Program-made: the position numbers and the translations under genes | The notes under the pieces: model-generated | The model's input: the letters and a program-made list of their open reading frames with translations, nothing else | What the model was told of the DNA's origin: nothing | Database searches by the model: none | IMG/VR virus record: IMGVR_UViG_3300033571_000858 | Span: 1 to 41,817 of that record | Direction: 5' to 3' (one strand) | From: a virus | Length of the DNA: 41,817 bases | In this document: positions 1-6,586 of the stretch, piece by piece | Layout of the letters: the number at the start of each line of letters is the position of its first letter | Position numbering within the stretch: the first letter of the stretch is position 1

Positions 1-771
1 ATACTTGGCCATCATTTCACCACTAGCAAATATAGAATCGAGATCGTCATCACTACGGATAAGAACGCAACTGCTAAACTGTTTAGTCGGAGTACCAAGC
101 CCAGCAAGTACAGGAGTAGCGAGAGTGAAAAGACCATCACTAGCAGCATTGTAGTATTCTTTGATGTAGCGCATACGAGCCGAATTAGGCTCTTCTTTGT
201 GGAACACAGTAGCGGCGGCGACCATATATCTGATCTGTGGTGTTTCATAAATTTCCTTAGTGCTACGATTCTTGACAAGATATTTTTCAATTAGTTGTTC
301 GATAGCGGCATAACTATACTGTTCATCTTTTTCATGATCCAGCATGGCATTCATCTTGTCCCAATCTTCTGCTGTATACCACTGTAGAAGCTCAGGTGTG
401 TATAATCCCACGCTGACATTCTTTAACACAATGTCATAAAGGTGCGGAGGCTTGTATGAACCGTATACGTCTTTACGCAACATACTAATGCGCTGTTTGC
501 CTGCTACGAATTGATAGTTAATATTGCCAATGTCTGGATTTGCTTCAACGTCAATAAGGTTGACAATGGCACGTAATGTAATCTCATCAATTTCGCGAGT
601 AGTAATACCATCATAAAAATGTGGTTGTGCTTTGATCTCAATCATTGATTGGCTAACATCAGCTATGCCTTTACAAATTTTAGCTACTTGCGCTTGCCAT
701 TTTTCTATGTGTAGTTCTTCGTAATCTCCGCTTCGCTTTAAAACCGTAATGGGCTTGTTGGATGTTATCAT
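1..771 (-). CDS. nrdA: Ribonucleoside-diphosphate reductase class Ia, large (alpha) subunit, partial
   Basis: This gene reads leftward and runs off the window, leaving 257 codons of the N-terminal part with no stop. The start reads MITSNKPITVLKRSG and continues as the ATP-cone allosteric domain (roughly residues 5-95). Near the edge the sequence FSSCVLIRSDDD matches the segment of class Ia NrdA that carries a redox-active cysteine of the active site (C225 in E. coli, about C235 here). The enzyme reduces ribonucleoside diphosphates to deoxyribonucleotides for phage DNA synthesis and needs an NrdB partner, presumably encoded further left. The ATG at 771 is preceded by a good ribosome site (AAAAGGAAA, about 8 bases upstream). 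The identification rests on residues I recognise, and only the N-terminal third is visible. Confidence 0.93.
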   Translation of the reverse strand, partial: MITSNKPITVLKRSGDYEELHIEKWQAQVAKICKGIADVSQSMIEIKAQPHFYDGITTREIDEITLRAIVNLIDVEANPDIGNINYQFVAGKQRISMLRKDVYGSYKPPHLYDIVLKNVSVGLYTPELLQWYTAEDWDKMNAMLDHEKDEQYSYAAIEQLIEKYLVKNRSTKEIYETPQIRYMVAAATVFHKEEPNSARMRYIKEYYNAASDGLFTLATPVLAGLGTPTKQFSSCVLIRSDDDLDSIFASGEMMAKY

Positions 772-849
772 GTATGTAATTTCCTTTTCTCTTCTTGTAC
801 TGCTTTTAATTCTTAGTAGTCTATTTAACTTCTGTTACAGGTTATTTTA

Positions 850-1302
850 TTATATTTTAATGTGATTGAGTTCACTTTTGGTAACTTTATTCAAGACCTC
901 AAAGTTACATTCTTCCATGGGCAACACGTGGCCTAGTGTATAATTTAGCACAGTATTCTGATCAATAACTACTACTAAATGAACATCTTTTTCACTAAAA
1001 TTATTCACTAACCAAAGCTCAGTGTTAAGTTGGGGACTACACATCCATAATGTATATGCTTGTCCTAATGCAATAGCACTGCGACAGAACTCGCCTTTAT
1101 TAATCATATCCCATGGAGTGGGCCAGGTATCGGGTTTATATGGATCTATAGTCTTACGTACCCACGGTGTGAATGTCCACCATTGATCCACTGCCTCGAT
1201 AATTTCTTCGGGCTGCTTATCTGCTAGCGTGGTTCGTAGTTCTCTCCATGCTAAAATCTTTTCCGTTGTTGTTCCGTACCAGACAGTTAAATCGTGATGC
1301 AC
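850..1302 (-). CDS. Conserved hypothetical phage protein, GTG start
   Basis: This 150-residue protein is not recognised. It starts with GTG (MHHDLTVWYG) and has an AGGA ribosome site 6 bases upstream. The middle is rich in tryptophan and proline (WWTFTPWVRKTIDPYKPDTW, then PTPWDMINKGEFCRSAIALG), which suggests a compact globular soluble protein with no membrane segment. An exact late-promoter octamer lies across the end of the upstream exonuclease gene, 22-29 bases before the start, so this gene is probably expressed late on its own as well as by read-through. It lies between the exonuclease and nrdA, but position alone does not define a role. Confidence 0.7.
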   Translation of the reverse strand: MHHDLTVWYGTTTEKILAWRELRTTLADKQPEEIIEAVDQWWTFTPWVRKTIDPYKPDTWPTPWDMINKGEFCRSAIALGQAYTLWMCSPQLNTELWLVNNFSEKDVHLVVVIDQNTVLNYTLGHVLPMEECNFEVLNKVTKSELNHIKI

Positions 1303-1322
1303 TTTATTCCTGCTTTAAAATG

Positions 1323-1985
1323 TTATTTATAAAATTGATCAACTCGCTTGGTCCACTCTATACTATAATGATCGAACTCATTGCCTTCAATAACAAAGCT
1401 TTGTAACTTTGCGTCGCGGTCAATGATATTAATAGCACATGTTCTAATATCAGTGCCATGTACTTCATTGTGCGCTAATGCGTATGCACAACATTGTAGG
1501 AAATAGTCTTCAATCCATTCTTTCTTCTTAGGCTTGGTACTTGTCTTATGATCGATAATAGCAGGCTTACCTCGCCATACACCGATCATATCACTAGTGC
1601 CTGCATAAAGGCCCGGGTAATAAAGACTAGATTCGATTCCCCATACTTCGTCTACGTTAGGAAAGGCTTCGTTAATCATAGTATCGGCCATGGAGCGAGC
1701 CATAGTCTGAACCAAATTATTACCTTCTGGTCTCGGTTTGCCGATAACGTAATTTTCCAAATGCAAGTGCATTAGTGTACCTAAACCGGATGCTTCTTTA
1801 CTAATCCGATTAGCCTCGGAGTCACCTACACGTTTACGCCATTCAATTAGAAATGTTTTGTCTTTGGTACTGTCGAGGATTGTTGTAACACTGGCAACTT
1901 TGCCTGCCGGTGTGTCGTAAAGTCGAGAGCCATTGGATTCTACTCGCTTTAATGTTTGATATTGATATTTTGGATTGAATAGCAT
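1323..1985 (-). CDS. PD-(D/E)XK exonuclease, MGME1/RecB-nuclease type
   Basis: A 220-residue nuclease. Motifs in order are a helix with GLGTLMHLHLENY (about residues 67-79), GTSDMIGVWRGKPAIIDHKT (about 129-148) carrying the catalytic Asp and the D-x-K core, and a Q-C-C-A-Y-A-L-A helix (about 163-170). This is the order found in RecB/Cas4-like and MGME1-type exonucleases, which degrade single-stranded or flapped DNA ends with Mg2+. Residues that coordinate metal appear intact. Likely roles are degradation of host DNA or recombination and repair. The start codon directly follows a short palindrome and has no Shine-Dalgarno; a promoter -10 lies 8 bases upstream, so the mRNA may be leaderless. 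The family call is firm; the physiological role is inferred. Confidence 0.8.
   Translation of the reverse strand: MLFNPKYQYQTLKRVESNGSRLYDTPAGKVASVTTILDSTKDKTFLIEWRKRVGDSEANRISKEASGLGTLMHLHLENYVIGKPRPEGNNLVQTMARSMADTMINEAFPNVDEVWGIESSLYYPGLYAGTSDMIGVWRGKPAIIDHKTSTKPKKKEWIEDYFLQCCAYALAHNEVHGTDIRTCAINIIDRDAKLQSFVIEGNEFDHYSIEWTKRVDQFYK
1324..1331 (-). promoter_or_regulatory. Late promoter, exact TATAAATA
   Basis: The minus strand reads TATAAATA, the T4 late consensus recognised by gp55. The octamer overlaps the last codons (FYK, stop) of the exonuclease gene. The predicted start site is near 1318 and gives a leader of about 16 bases carrying the AGGA site of the GTG-start gene at 1302. Confidence 0.6.
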
Positions 1986-1993
1986 AGAGTGTT

Positions 1994-2022
1994 ATTTTAC
2001 ACTCTTATTACAGTTGTGTCTA
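1994..2022 (-). promoter_or_regulatory. Early sigma70-like promoter of the exonuclease gene
   Basis: TAGACA-N17-TAAAAT on the minus strand. The -35 side reads TAGACACAACTG, a degraded version of the TTGACACAAATTGG block seen at other early promoters in this window. The -10 ends 8 bases before the ATG at 1985. A 7-bp inverted repeat (AGAGTGT and ACACTCT, 1986-2005) is centred on the -10 and touches the start codon; it could be an operator or a start-codon hairpin. Confidence 0.55.
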
Positions 2023-2030
2023 TGGTAGTA

Positions 2031-2372
2031 TTACCAACTAATAACCCATTTGAATGTGTTACCAGTCAATGAGTTAGTTCTGCGTTCTATAGAGTATCCC
2101 AAATCAGTGAAGTAAGTTATAACTTGACTCATTTGTAAAAATTTGGCTCTGTCATCGATGCTACCTTGCCATGTATTAAAATACTGGATGGCTGTTAAAG
2201 ATCCTGGGCTAACAGTTGCTGTCATTGCTGTACCAGTTACAGTAGCGTCATATAATCCAGAATCGATTGCAGATAAAATTGCATCTTCAATGTCTCTAAC
2301 TTCATTGAAAATTAATGAATCATTTTGTGATTTGGCACGGGCCTGTGTTGCTGTTAACATTATGTTTTTCAT
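2031..2372 (-). CDS. Small conserved phage protein, probable virion protein
   Basis: A 113-residue protein. The N-terminal pattern MLTATQARAKSQND, then FNEVRDIEDAILSAIDSG, resembles from memory a short helical module seen in structural proteins of marine T4-like phages. The C-terminal half (TYFTDLGYSIERRTN, then FKWVISW) looks like a small beta unit. Its start overlaps the upstream stop by 4 bases (ATGA), implying translational coupling with 2369-2698. A second ATG four codons in (MLTATQ) is an alternative start. The virion role is inference from neighbours and from the module; no catalytic motif is visible. Confidence 0.65.
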   Translation of the reverse strand: MKNIMLTATQARAKSQNDSLIFNEVRDIEDAILSAIDSGLYDATVTGTAMTATVSPGSLTAIQYFNTWQGSIDDRAKFLQMSQVITYFTDLGYSIERRTNSLTGNTFKWVISW

Positions 2373-2698
2373 TTTAGGTTATCCAATGCTTGTTGTAACG
2401 CTGTATTTTTCATTTTGTTAACATTTTGATCTTGTTTCGATGTCATTGCTTTGACAGGACCTGTAGATAAAACAATACTGTCTACATTTGCTGTTGTTAT
2501 AATATTTTTTAAATCTTTTCTATGTCTACGTAATACATCTATCATTAACTCTGGGGTGATTTCATCTCTGTGGTCTAAATCGTTTAACAATTGAGTCATA
2601 GGAATATCAGTTGCACCTTCGGCTTTGGCGCGAAGCAGAATGGGCTTAATCAAGCCCAATAATTCTGCATCACTGTCAACAAATTCAAATAGTCTCAT
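2369..2698 (-). CDS. Conserved hypothetical phage protein with MRLFEF N-terminus
   Basis: A 109-residue, mostly helical protein starting MRLFEFVDSDAELLGLIKPI. It is not recognised by function. Short N-termini of the form M(K/R)xxEF recur in several genes of this region and resemble the capsid-targeting peptide of T4 internal head proteins; this is a loose resemblance only. The middle carries charged helices (LLNDLDHRDEITPELMIDVL) and the C-terminus is Gln- and Lys-rich. It is coupled to both neighbours: its ATG overlaps the upstream stop (TAATG) and its stop overlaps the next ATG. Confidence 0.65.
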   Translation of the reverse strand: MRLFEFVDSDAELLGLIKPILLRAKAEGATDIPMTQLLNDLDHRDEITPELMIDVLRRHRKDLKNIITTANVDSIVLSTGPVKAMTSKQDQNVNKMKNTALQQALDNLK

Positions 2699-3387
2699 TA
2701 CTTTAGATCACGGCCTGTTGGTAAATCTTCTTCGCCCGAAGCTGCGTCTGCTGTGCCAAATTCGTCACCGGCTAATGCGTCCAATGCTCCGCCAGTCTGG
2801 TCCAGATCAGCGCCGCCCGTTGCGTCACCGGGCATTGCAGGAGCTTCGCCTTTAAGTACACCAACTGCGTTGCTTAGTTCGTCTTTAGCAGCCTTAACTG
2901 CGTCTAACAACGTAGAAAATACTTGATCTGCACTAGCGCCAAATGCTTGACCTTGTTCTTGACCAAAAGTAGTTTTCATTTTCTCTTCCAATGGCATTAG
3001 ATCATCCGTTTGCATTTGTGCAACGTCTTCAGCCATCTTCTGTAGTTCTTCTACCATGTTTTGTGCAACAAGGATCAGTTCAGCTTGAGCCAAATCTTCG
3101 CCGCTTTGTTCGTTCATTTTACGAACTGTACGCATAGGAGCAATCTCTTTAAGAATGTGCTTTAATGCTTCAATGATCATTGTGTTCTTTACATAACGAT
3201 CTGTATTTTGATAGTTTCTTGTTGTGCTGGCCATATGATGGTTTTCAGTGACCAACTTATTAATCAAAGTTTGTACTTGTACAACATCGCCGCGAGCTTG
3301 CAACTTAAGGCCATAGTGGCTGTTTAAAAAACTTTCAATAACACGCTGTTTACGCTGTGCTGGATTAAAAATTTCTGAAGTGTTCAT
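2698..3387 (-). CDS. Acidic helical phage protein, possible scaffold or virion component
   Basis: A 229-residue protein starting MNTSEIFNPAQRKQRVIESF. I start at 3387, not at the TTG at 3417, because AAGGA lies 10 bases before this ATG and a late promoter lies between the two starts. It is helical and glutamine-rich (residues 100-190, VEELQKMAEDVAQMQTDDL) and ends in a low-complexity acidic Gly/Ala/Asp tail (GDATGGADLDQTGGALDALA). Such a helix-plus-acidic-tail design fits a scaffold or head-internal protein, but no family is recognised. It leads a coupled group with the next two genes (2369-2698, 2031-2372). Confidence 0.7.
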   Translation of the reverse strand: MNTSEIFNPAQRKQRVIESFLNSHYGLKLQARGDVVQVQTLINKLVTENHHMASTTRNYQNTDRYVKNTMIIEALKHILKEIAPMRTVRKMNEQSGEDLAQAELILVAQNMVEELQKMAEDVAQMQTDDLMPLEEKMKTTFGQEQGQAFGASADQVFSTLLDAVKAAKDELSNAVGVLKGEAPAMPGDATGGADLDQTGGALDALAGDEFGTADAASGEEDLPTGRDLK

Positions 3388-3407
3388 GGTTAAGGTATCC
3401 TTTTGTT

Positions 3408-3415
3408 TATTTATC
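3408..3415 (-). promoter_or_regulatory. Late promoter GATAAATA
   Basis: GATAAATA on the minus strand, overlapping the end of the upstream gene. The predicted start near 3402 leaves just enough leader for the AAGGA site of the gene at 3387. Confidence 0.55.
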
Positions 3416-3905
3416 AATATATTTTAGATAATCGGGTTTTAATTTCATCCAGTTTATAATAACTGTCTTGAATTCTAGCCGAGTATAGTTCTAACTTGTC
3501 CATATCTTTGGTACTGGATTTTTTAGCATAAAACCTTATGTTTTCCATACACCTGTAATATTCCTGGTCGACTCCGTAGATTAACTGTTCTTTTGGACAA
3601 GGATAAGCTGTTTGCTTGTGCATATGATATATCATGTACATTGCACTAGTGAATAATGATATCATCGAATAAACAGTTTCGTTAGTTCTCAGATCGATGA
3701 TTTCGTAATTATGTTTCTCTACTGGGACTAGTTTCCATCTTTTATAAAATATCAAACTATCACCCATGTCTTCTACTGTAGCAAGCATTCCTAATATATT
3801 TTTTGGTATACTAGAATCCAACATACTACCAACTTTCTTTTGCAAACGAGTAATGTCTATATTACTTGTTGAATAGTTTGTAGCTGACCGTTTCTGTTTC
3901 TTCAT
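3414..3905 (-). CDS. Hypothetical phage protein
   Basis: A 163-residue protein, basic at the N-terminus (MKKQKRSATNYSTSNIDITR), followed by a globular part with many aromatic residues (FYKRWKLVPVEKHNYEIIDL). The C-terminal third is helical and charged. It carries two or three cysteines and no known motif. The start lies 44 bases inside the preceding gene, an overlap longer than usual here, and no good Shine-Dalgarno is visible, so translation probably depends on the upstream gene. Function unknown. Confidence 0.6.
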   Translation of the reverse strand: MKKQKRSATNYSTSNIDITRLQKKVGSMLDSSIPKNILGMLATVEDMGDSLIFYKRWKLVPVEKHNYEIIDLRTNETVYSMISLFTSAMYMIYHMHKQTAYPCPKEQLIYGVDQEYYRCMENIRFYAKKSSTKDMDKLELYSARIQDSYYKLDEIKTRLSKIY

Positions 3906-4077
3906 TGTAAATTCTATCTATTAAACCTTGACTGGACATTTGCTCTGCCAATCTATGCTGTCTTTCATCCAGTTCTGTTCTGGGGATTTCTTTGTGTTGT
4001 TTGAGCAACGTGAATACTTCCCTTTGCTCATTGGTTACCATATACTTAAGACCAGATATCAATTCACCTATTTTCAT
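3862..4077 (-). CDS. Small conserved phage protein, winged-helix-like
   Basis: A 71-residue protein starting MKIGELISGLKYMVTNEQRE. The pattern is a helix, then LLKQHKEIPRTELDERQHRL (helix-turn-helix-like), then a short strand pair ending SYKLFNK, which fits a miniature winged-helix fold. That could mean DNA binding or an assembly adaptor; nothing in the sequence decides. It has a GGAG ribosome site and sits in the overlapping run 2031-4876. Confidence 0.6.
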   Translation of the reverse strand: MKIGELISGLKYMVTNEQREVFTLLKQHKEIPRTELDERQHRLAEQMSSQGLIDRIYNEETETVSYKLFNK

Positions 4078-4460
4078 TAGCGTCTCCAGGAAGTATCGGC
4101 GACTGGACTGGCAGATCCAATGTCGTCACGCTCTTTGCTTTTCTTACTGAGTGCTACGCTTTTAACACCCATTAGTTTGTCAGCTGCCTGTATAATTTTG
4201 ATCTCTTCGTCCGAATATGCCAGTATACCTAGATTTTCTGCCCATGGACTTTCTTGTTCAAAGCTTTTATCTTGAGCAGCAGAAGCTGCCGCTAATGCCA
4301 TACCATATCGCATTTGCATGTAAGTATCTGTATTTCTTAGTTGTGGTTCAATCCTAGCATTTGGAATTGATTGATCTATTTCTCGCCTAACTTTGCCAAA
4401 TTCTTTCATGTGACCAACAAAGCCATGATAGCTTTCTGCTATAAGATCAACTACTTTCAT
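4077..4460 (-). CDS. Conserved phage protein, probable virion/assembly role
   Basis: A 127-residue protein with the N-terminus MKVVDLIAESYHGFVG. The stretch DLIAE followed by a small residue resembles the targeting and cleavage pattern (hydrophobic-x-Glu) of T4 prohead proteins processed by the gp21 protease. The middle (YGMALAAASAAQDKSFEQES, then PWAENLGI) is a helical, alanine-rich block that I recall as conserved in marine T4-like phages without assigned function. An AAGGATG ribosome site precedes the start. It overlaps the stop of 4457-4876 by 4 bases. Confidence 0.65.
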   Translation of the reverse strand: MKVVDLIAESYHGFVGHMKEFGKVRREIDQSIPNARIEPQLRNTDTYMQMRYGMALAAASAAQDKSFEQESPWAENLGILAYSDEEIKIIQAADKLMGVKSVALSKKSKERDDIGSASPVADTSWRR

Positions 4461-4876
4461 CTCTTCATCCTTTGTAAAAGATTTTGTATTTGTCTTACTT
4501 CTGGTCTATTCTTAGTCTGTGGATCTTGTAGTGCTGTATCCAATTTTGCGCCTTCGCTGTCGTCATCTTGCGGGCCATTTGGATTTGTATTGGGCCTAGC
4601 TATTGTTGGAGCAGATCCCACGGGCTTGATTGGTTTAAAGCTACTACCAGGACCCGGTTTAGCATTACTGTATTCTTTGGCTACGTTAAATCGGTCGTCA
4701 TATTTTGCTAGTATGTTTCTTGCGCCATCGACGTCATCTTCGCCTACTTTTGTAATTAAGTCTAGAACTTCGGTAAACTTTAATTCACGACCAACTTGTG
4801 CGATGTCAGCATCACTCATGTCACCGCTAGGATCCACGAATCGTATAACATCTTTTAAACTGCGATCATCTGCCAT
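4457..4876 (-). CDS. Hypothetical phage protein with proline-rich linker
   Basis: A 139-residue protein. Residues 1-60 are folded and acidic (MADDRSLKDVIRFVDPSG, then ARNILAKYDDRFNVAKEY). Residues 65-110 form a Pro/Gly/Asn-rich linker, and a helix follows (NRPEVRQIQNLLQRMKR). It has an AAAGGTAA ribosome site. It lies just downstream of the basic protein at 4883-5188 and overlaps the next gene by 4 bases. It looks like an assembly adaptor, with two interaction ends joined by a flexible middle; that is inference only. Confidence 0.65.
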   Translation of the reverse strand: MADDRSLKDVIRFVDPSGDMSDADIAQVGRELKFTEVLDLITKVGEDDVDGARNILAKYDDRFNVAKEYSNAKPGPGSSFKPIKPVGSAPTIARPNTNPNGPQDDDSEGAKLDTALQDPQTKNRPEVRQIQNLLQRMKR

Positions 4877-4882
4877 ATATGT

Positions 4883-5188
4883 TTACCTTTTATTTGTTGC
4901 TTTATTCATTGTCTTTAATCGTTTACTTAGCGGATTAAATGCTTTTGTTCTCTTGCTTTTTCTAACTATCTTTGTGTTGAAGCGTTTTCTGATACGCTTC
5001 ATCATAAATCTCTTCTTAACATCAATAGCTTTACTACATGCACCGATATTAGCCACTGTCCTGCCTTTTTTCTTACCGCTGGTGCAACGAATCATGCGCT
5101 TTAATTTCTTGCCGCGCTTGGCCCATACTCTCTTAGCCTCTGTTAAAGGTTCTTCTGTGTCTTCGACAATGACTTCAAATTCATTCAT
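4883..5188 (-). CDS. Small, strongly basic conserved phage protein
   Basis: A 101-residue protein with about one third Lys and Arg. A short acidic N-terminus (MNEFEVIVEDTEEPLTEAKR) leads into RVWAKRGKKLKRMIRCTSGK and NIGACSKAIDVKKRF, with two conserved-looking cysteines, and a basic tail (FNPLSKRLKTMNKATNKR). From memory, the pattern of a basic RCTSGxxKGRxV core with a later Cys recurs in T4-like marine phages with no assigned role. Nucleic-acid binding, perhaps inside the head with the packaged DNA, is a reasonable inference. No ribosome site is visible; the start lies 1 base past the upstream stop, so reinitiation is likely. Confidence 0.65.
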   Translation of the reverse strand: MNEFEVIVEDTEEPLTEAKRVWAKRGKKLKRMIRCTSGKKKGRTVANIGACSKAIDVKKRFMMKRIRKRFNTKIVRKSKRTKAFNPLSKRLKTMNKATNKR

Positions 5189-5189
5189 A

Positions 5190-5501
5190 TTATTTTGCTA
5201 AAACTCTAATAATATCAGTACCATGAGCACTGATCCACCCAACTGCAACTAAAACGCCTGCCACTGTAAATGTCCAGCGATCTTTTAATTTTTCCATAGT
5301 GGCGATTTTTTTAGCTAGTTCGGCATGCTGAGTGCAACTGGCACTGTACATTTCATCTAACTTTGCTTTTAAATCGTCCCTGGTTTTGTCAAGACAATCG
5401 TGCATTTCTTTTACATCGACTTTCAATTCGTCCATCTTGCTATCAAGATTTTCTACTTTAGTCTCAACTATTCCCAGTCGTTCTGCTACTGCTTTCACCA
5501 T
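5190..5501 (-). CDS. Coiled-coil protein with one C-terminal membrane helix
   Basis: A 103-residue protein. Residues 10-75 form a heptad-like coiled coil (LGIVETKVENLDSKMDELKV) and residues 77-95 form one hydrophobic helix (FTVAGVLVAVGWISAHG). This shape, a soluble coiled coil plus a tail anchor, resembles XhlA-type or small holin-associated proteins of phages, but holin function cannot be claimed from shape alone. A strong AAGGAG ribosome site and a late promoter about 100 bases upstream support late expression, which would suit a lysis-related or membrane role. Confidence 0.65.
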   Translation of the reverse strand: MVKAVAERLGIVETKVENLDSKMDELKVDVKEMHDCLDKTRDDLKAKLDEMYSASCTQHAELAKKIATMEKLKDRWTFTVAGVLVAVGWISAHGTDIIRVLAK

Positions 5502-5599
5502 TTAACACTAACTCCTTGTAAATGTGTTTATCTCACTCTGCGTTATTATTTTTTGTGCCTAAGTTATGTGCCAATGGATTGGTGCCAAAATGTTGCTAA

Positions 5600-5607
5600 T
5601 ATTTATC
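5600..5607 (-). promoter_or_regulatory. Late promoter GATAAATA
   Basis: GATAAATA on the minus strand in the 110-base gap before the coiled-coil gene at 5501. The leader would be about 93 bases; nothing else is recognised in it. Confidence 0.5.
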
Positions 5608-5611
5608 TAAA

Positions 5612-6055
5612 TTATAGATTGTCGTTGCGAACGAAATATATGTTTGTCTGTGCCGAATCGTTGGTTTCGAATACATTTGAATCAAATGTAGCAGTTTCAT
5701 CCAAATCATCATATACTGGCAAGCCATCTACATCCCTTACCAATGTATTAACAGTGATACTGCCAACTCTTTCACTGGCAAAACGCAATACCCACATATT
5801 ATGTGTGCCAGTAAAGTCGCTGCCAAATTCAAAGTCATCCATATCTGCCGCTATTAATTTTTCCACGCTGGTTAATATAGGTTGACTACCTAAACTAATA
5901 GCTTGTAGTAATGCATTTAAATTCTGTGCTTGTTCGTAGGGCTGCCCTGCGGTAGGATCGTAAATTCCTGAATCTGATATATCTACTAGAGTATAACAAG
6001 TAAAGTACTCTATGTTACCTCCGATATATTCGCCTGTTCTTGCTGTTGCTTGCAT
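5612..6055 (-). CDS. Beta-rich probable virion structural protein
   Basis: A 147-residue protein starting MQATARTGEYIGGNIEYFTC. Beta-rich and acidic, with no charged helices except one short helix (EQAQNLNALLQAISLG) and a later strand-rich half (HNMWVLRFASERVGSITVNT). The layout of an aromatic strand, a helix ending in an Ala-rich turn and then strands resembles 6153-6530 and 39977-40624, suggesting a small family of head or tail decoration proteins. A strong AAGGAAG site and an upstream late promoter agree with a virion role. Exact function unknown. Confidence 0.65.
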   Translation of the reverse strand: MQATARTGEYIGGNIEYFTCYTLVDISDSGIYDPTAGQPYEQAQNLNALLQAISLGSQPILTSVEKLIAADMDDFEFGSDFTGTHNMWVLRFASERVGSITVNTLVRDVDGLPVYDDLDETATFDSNVFETNDSAQTNIYFVRNDNL

Positions 6056-6073
6056 ATTAAACTTCCTTTTAAC

Positions 6074-6081
6074 TATTTACC
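6074..6081 (-). promoter_or_regulatory. Late promoter GGTAAATA
   Basis: GGTAAATA on the minus strand, 19-26 bases before the ATG at 6055, between the terminator of the previous gene and the AAGGAAG ribosome site. Confidence 0.5.
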
Positions 6082-6108
6082 TTATAAAACAAAAGTAGGA
6101 GCCAAATG

Positions 6109-6131
6109 AAAGCCGCTCGATGAGCGGCTTT
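6109..6131 (-). terminator. Hairpin terminator after 6153-6530
   Basis: A perfect 10-bp stem (AAAGCCGCTC with GAGCGGCTTT) and a 3-base loop, followed on the minus strand by TTTCATTT. It lies 21 bases past the stop at 6153. The U-run is imperfect, so termination may be partial. Confidence 0.7.
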
Positions 6132-6152
6132 CTATCCTGTAAACTTTTAGGA

Positions 6153-6530
6153 TTAAACTGCGCTAGCAGATACTGTGAAACCAGCACCAGCTTCAACGAC
6201 TGTACCAGAAACGTCTTTGCTATCGCTACCAACGTCTGTACCTAAAGCACGAATTGCGGCTTGTAGGCTAGCAACTGTGTGAGCGGCGTGACCGTCAACG
6301 ATAACGTGGATAACACCTGTGTTAGCGTTTGCTGTATCATAAGCAATGATGCCTGTTGGCAAAGCAAAGAAGATAGCTTCCAATGCTTGACCTGTACCGT
6401 CACTGCTACGTAGATCAACTGCGGCTGCAGAATCATCTCTTACAGTGATTCTGAAAAATGCCAAGCTTTGACCTGGATTATAGATACCACCGTCTGTAGT
6501 ACCAACTGAACCGTTTACTCTTGCTGTCAT
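6153..6530 (-). CDS. Beta-rich probable virion decoration protein
   Basis: A 125-residue protein with very few lysines and many Gly, Ala, Ser, Thr and Val residues. It starts MTARVNGSVGTTDGGIYNPG, then LAFFRITVRDD, a helix (GQALEAIFFALP), then VIHVIVDGHAAHTVASLQAA and a strand-rich end. Composition and length fit an abundant particle-surface protein. The strong AAAGGAG ribosome site, its own late promoter and its own terminator make it a monocistronic late gene, the usual setup for high-copy structural proteins. The family is not known to me. Confidence 0.68.
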   Translation of the reverse strand: MTARVNGSVGTTDGGIYNPGQSLAFFRITVRDDSAAAVDLRSSDGTGQALEAIFFALPTGIIAYDTANANTGVIHVIVDGHAAHTVASLQAAIRALGTDVGSDSKDVSGTVVEAGAGFTVSASAV

Positions 6531-6573
6531 AATAGACTCCTTTAATTGTTCGAAACACTAAGTTTCTTGTATT

Positions 6574-6581
6574 TATTTATC
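6574..6581 (-). promoter_or_regulatory. Late promoter GATAAATA (with overlapping AATAAATA)
   Basis: GATAAATA on the minus strand, 44-51 bases before the ATG at 6530. A second octamer-like AATAAATA overlaps it at 6570-6577. Confidence 0.55.
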
Positions 6582-6586
6582 TTCTT

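Noticed and set aside
12-290. 92-codon minus-strand frame at the left edge
   Set aside because: It is a shadow frame inside nrdA, whose own frame stays open to the edge.
4371-5201. Plus-strand open frame of 276 codons
   Set aside because: It lies opposite four well-supported minus-strand genes with overlapping starts and ribosome sites; its hydrophobic, Ser/Phe-rich translation is typical of an antisense shadow.
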